The translations under genes and the position numbers were made by a program. Below are positions 5,845-7,909 of a stretch of 7,909 nt of DNA, in pieces (the stretch's first letter is position 1; each line of letters begins with the position of its first letter). The notes beneath the pieces were generated by a model, which saw nothing but the letters and a program-made list of their open reading frames with translations, had not been told where the DNA came from and made no database searches. Source of the DNA: Gammaproteobacteria bacterium (lineage in GTDB: Bacteria; Pseudomonadota; Gammaproteobacteria; SZUA-152); the NCBI GenBank assembly GCA_024762755.1, contig JANTGX010000094.1:1-7909 (forward strand), in the 5' to 3' direction.

Positions 5845-6810
5845 TCAGTCGGTGCCGGCCTCCAGACAGTCCAGATAGCGCTCGCTGTCCAATGCCGCCA
5901 TGCAGCCGGAGCCGGCGGAGGTGATGGCCTGGCGATAGATGTGATCGGCGCAGTCACCGGCGGCGTAGATGCCTTCGATGCTGGTCTGCGTGGCATTGCC
6001 CTCGGAACCACCCTTGACCTTGAGGTAGCCGTGATCCATCTCCAGTTGGTCCTTGAAGAGATCGGTGTTGGGCTTGTGGCCGATGGCGATGAAGATGCCG
6101 TCGACCTTGATCTCTTTGGTACTGCCGTCCTTGGTGTTTTTGATGCGCATGCCAGTGACGCCCATGTCGTCGCCCAGCACCTCATCGAGTTCAGAATTCC
6201 ACTCGATGGTGACGTTGCCGCTCTTGGCCTTCTCCATCAGCTGGTCGGCGAGGATCTTCTCCGAGCGGAATTTGTCGCGCCGGTGCACCACGGTGACGTG
6301 GGAGGCGATGTTGGACAGGTAGAGGGCCTCTTCCACGGCGGTGTTGCCGCCGCCGATCACCGCCACCGGCTTGCCTTTGTAGAAGAAGCCGTCGCAGGTG
6401 GCGCAGGCGGAGACGCCGCGGCCCTTGAATTTCTCCTCCGAGGGCAGGCCGAGGTACTGGGCCGAGGCGCCGGTGGCGATGATCAGGGCATCACAGGTAT
6501 AGGTGCCGCTGTCGCCGGTGAGGGTGAAGGGGCGTTGGTTCAGCTCGGCCTTGTTGATGTGGTCGAAGATGATCTCGGTGTTGAAGCGCTCGGCGTGCTT
6601 GCGCATGCGTTCCATTAGTTCGGGGCCCTGCACACCCTCGTAGTCGCCGGGCCAGTTGTCCACCTCGGTGGTGGTGGTGAGCTGGCCACCCTGTTCCAGG
6701 CCGGTGATGAGGACGGGCTCGAGGTTGGCGCGCGCGGCGTACACCGCGGCGGTATAGCCGGCGGGGCCGGACCCGAGAATCAACAGACGGCAGTGCTTGG
6801 TTTCACTCAT
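5845..6810 (-). CDS. trxB: Thioredoxin-disulfide reductase
   Basis: TrxB is the FAD flavoenzyme that passes electrons from NADPH to thioredoxin (EC 1.8.1.9) in the cytoplasm. The 321-residue product equals the E. coli length. It shows the FAD-binding GSGPAG (13-18), GLEQGGQLTTTTEVDNWPG (37-55), the redox-active CATC (Cys136 and Cys139), the NADPH-binding VIGGGNTAVEEA (151-162), HRRDKFR (176-182), IAIGHKPNT (241-249) and the C-terminal FAD motif AAGDCAD (283-289). The frame stays open upstream to 6942, but the ATG at 6810 starts the family-typical MSETKHCRLLILGSGPAG and has AGGAG (6817-6821) 6 nt before it, so I chose that start. It is divergent from ald across 242 bp and ends at a terminator shared with the PilZ gene. 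A TATCAT hexamer about 55 nt upstream could be its -10 box, but the -35 is poor. Confidence 0.98.
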   Translation of the reverse strand: MSETKHCRLLILGSGPAGYTAAVYAARANLEPVLITGLEQGGQLTTTTEVDNWPGDYEGVQGPELMERMRKHAERFNTEIIFDHINKAELNQRPFTLTGDSGTYTCDALIIATGASAQYLGLPSEEKFKGRGVSACATCDGFFYKGKPVAVIGGGNTAVEEALYLSNIASHVTVVHRRDKFRSEKILADQLMEKAKSGNVTIEWNSELDEVLGDDMGVTGMRIKNTKDGSTKEIKVDGIFIAIGHKPNTDLFKDQLEMDHGYLKVKGGSEGNATQTSIEGIYAAGDCADHIYRQAITSAGSGCMAALDSERYLDCLEAGTD

Positions 6811-6980
6811 GCTGGGCTCCTGACGGATAGGGTTGGAAAATCCGAGGAAGATGATACACCGAATCTTCCCGGCCAAACCCCCCGGGCGAGGTGGGCTGTT
6901 GGTCTGATATTTGCTGCGGAAGGGCAAGCTGCACCGGGTCAATAGCCGGCCCGGATTTCGGCGCCGGTGGCGGCGGGATG

Positions 6981-7008
6981 TTGTCAGGAGCCTCTCATTC
7001 CTGATAAT
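6981..7008 (+). promoter_or_regulatory. Sigma-70 promoter for ald
   Basis: TTGTCA (6981-6986, 5 of 6 to TTGACA), a 16-nt spacer and GATAAT (7003-7008, 5 of 6 to TATAAT) form a strong consensus-like promoter. The expected start is near 7015, leaving a leader of about 38 nt with GAGGT (7040-7044) 8 nt before the ald ATG at 7053. The -10 box lies in the first copy of a 9-bp direct repeat. Confidence 0.65.
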
Positions 7009-7025
7009 GGATGTCAGATAATGGA
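7003..7025 (+). repeat. 9-bp direct repeat GATAATGGA, two copies 14 bp apart
   Basis: GATAATGGA occurs at 7003-7011 and again at 7017-7025, separated by TGTCA. TGTCAG is itself repeated at 6982-6987 and 7012-7017. The first copy overlaps the predicted -10 box of ald and the second spans the expected transcription start, so the pair could be a regulator's tandem half-sites or a small duplication. The repeat is seen directly; the role is inferred. Confidence 0.5.
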
Positions 7026-7052
7026 CAATTCGAGTAAGCGAGGTAGGTCAGT

Positions 7053-7909
7053 ATGCGTATCGGAATTCCACGCGAGATAAAGACCCTGGAGGGCCGTGTG
7101 GCCTTGATTCCCGCCGCGGTGGGTCCGTTGGTGGCGCAGGGCCACGAGGTCGTCGTCGAGCACGACGCCGGTGTGCTCAGTGGTTACGCCGATGCGCAGT
7201 ATCTGGCGGCGGGGGCGCGCATCGTGCCGGATGCGGCCGCGGTGTACGGCGAGGCGCAGATGATCGTCAAGGTCAAGGAGCCGCAACCTTCGGAGGTCGA
7301 GTTGCTGCGCAAGGACCACCTGTTGTTCTCCTATCTGCACCTGGCCGCTGCGCCGGAGCTGATGCAGGCCTTGCTCGAGGTGGGCCTCACCGCCGTCGCC
7401 TTCGAGACGGTGGAGACCGACGATGGCCGCCTGCCCCTGCTGGCGCCCATGAGCGACATCGCCGGCCGCGTGGCGGTGCAAGTGGGTACTCACCTCCTGT
7501 ATCGGCCCGAGGGCGGCAAGGGCCTGCTCCTCGGCGGCGTGCCGGCGGCCGAGCGCGGCCGGGTGGTGGTGCTGGGCGCGGGGGTGGCCGGCGGTGCCTC
7601 GGCCAGCGTGGCGGCGGCCCTGGGCGCCGAGGTGACGGTGTTCGACCTCGACCGCGACAAGCAGGCGGCCATGCGCGCCCTGGGCAACAACGTCACGGCC
7701 CTGTATCCCTATCCCGATGCCCTGCACGAGGCGGTGGTCGCCGCCGACCTGCTGGTGGGTGCGGTACTCGTCACCGGCAAGCGCGCGCCGCACCTGGTGA
7801 GTGCCGACACGGTGCGCGAGATGGGAGAGGGCAGCGTCATCGTGGACATCTCCGTGGACCAGGGCGGCTGTATCGAGACCACGCGCCCCACTACCTATGC
7901 CGAGCCCAC
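7053..7909 (+). CDS. ald: Alanine dehydrogenase (N-terminal 285 residues, 3' end outside window)
   Basis: Ald catalyses the NAD-dependent reversible deamination of L-alanine to pyruvate and ammonium (EC 1.4.1.1). The frame starts at ATG 7053 (MRIGIPREIKTLEGRVALIP, preceded by GAGGT) and stays open to the right edge, so the gene is cut. Residues known from the Mycobacterium tuberculosis enzyme are in place: Arg15, Lys75 (IVKVKEPQ) and His96 (SYLHLA) for pyruvate binding and catalysis. Asp269 (VDISVDQGG) corresponds to its Asp270. The Rossmann motif VVVLGAGVAGGASASVA (171-187) and Asp198 (VFDLD) indicate NAD rather than NADP. SDIAGRVAVQVG (134-145) is another family block. The fragment covers about three quarters of a typical 370-residue Ald. 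It has its own sigma-70-like promoter and is divergent from trxB. Pyridine nucleotide transhydrogenase subunit alpha is related but lacks this pattern. Confidence 0.96.
   Translation, partial: MRIGIPREIKTLEGRVALIPAAVGPLVAQGHEVVVEHDAGVLSGYADAQYLAAGARIVPDAAAVYGEAQMIVKVKEPQPSEVELLRKDHLLFSYLHLAAAPELMQALLEVGLTAVAFETVETDDGRLPLLAPMSDIAGRVAVQVGTHLLYRPEGGKGLLLGGVPAAERGRVVVLGAGVAGGASASVAAALGAEVTVFDLDRDKQAAMRALGNNVTALYPYPDALHEAVVAADLLVGAVLVTGKRAPHLVSADTVREMGEGSVIVDISVDQGGCIETTRPTTYAEP

Noticed and set aside
5674..6942. Long plus-strand frame opposite trxB (5674-6618) and the upstream extension of trxB to 6942.
   Set aside because: The first is a shadow of trxB. The extension adds 44 residues with no homology, while the ATG at 6810 has a good ribosome-binding site and the conserved N-terminus.
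7014..7793. A 259-residue minus-strand frame opposite the start of ald.
   Set aside because: The plus strand encodes a clear alanine dehydrogenase with all key residues; the antisense frame is His/Gln/Gly-rich shadow sequence.

Overview
The window is GC-rich, densely coded DNA of a gammaproteobacterium. IF-1, thioredoxin reductase, ClpA, Aat and Bpt all read as typical gammaproteobacterial proteins. The block trxB / aat / bpt (ate) / infA / clpA is, from memory, the arrangement seen in Pseudomonas and many purple sulfur or Chromatiales-type bacteria. A complete c-di-GMP-binding YcgR-like gene suggests a flagellated, motile organism. I cannot name a genus. Base composition and style are uniform, with no sign of a mobile element, phage, CRISPR array or tRNA.

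Layout, left to right: the C-terminal part of clpA (+, cut by the left edge); a bidirectional terminator; infA (-) alone between two terminators; a gap of about 260 bp; an unrecognised 78-residue acidic protein (-) with a structured leader; bpt and aat (-, 3 nt apart, an operon); a 185-bp gap; a COG3146/FemAB-like GNAT gene (-); a divergent YcgR-like PilZ gene (+); a bidirectional terminator; trxB (-); a 242-bp divergent promoter region; and the first 285 codons of alanine dehydrogenase ald (+, cut by the right edge).

Three genes form the bacterial N-degron (N-end rule) pathway. Bpt adds Leu to N-terminal Asp/Glu, Aat adds Leu/Phe to N-terminal Lys/Arg, and ClpA, with ClpS and ClpP (not in the window), unfolds the tagged proteins for degradation. 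infA (translation initiation) and trxB (disulfide reduction) are conserved housekeeping neighbours. The PilZ/GNAT pair sits between trxB and aat like an insertion into the core block.

Most of the window is ordinary. The points most worth a second look are a sigma-28 (FliA)-like promoter with an exact GCCGATAA -10 element placed correctly upstream of the YcgR-like gene; the unrecognised 78-residue gene next to the N-degron operon, whose ribosome-binding site lies in one of two mutually exclusive hairpins; and a good sigma-70 promoter for ald whose -10 box lies in a 9-bp direct repeat. No clearly undescribed multi-gene system was found.
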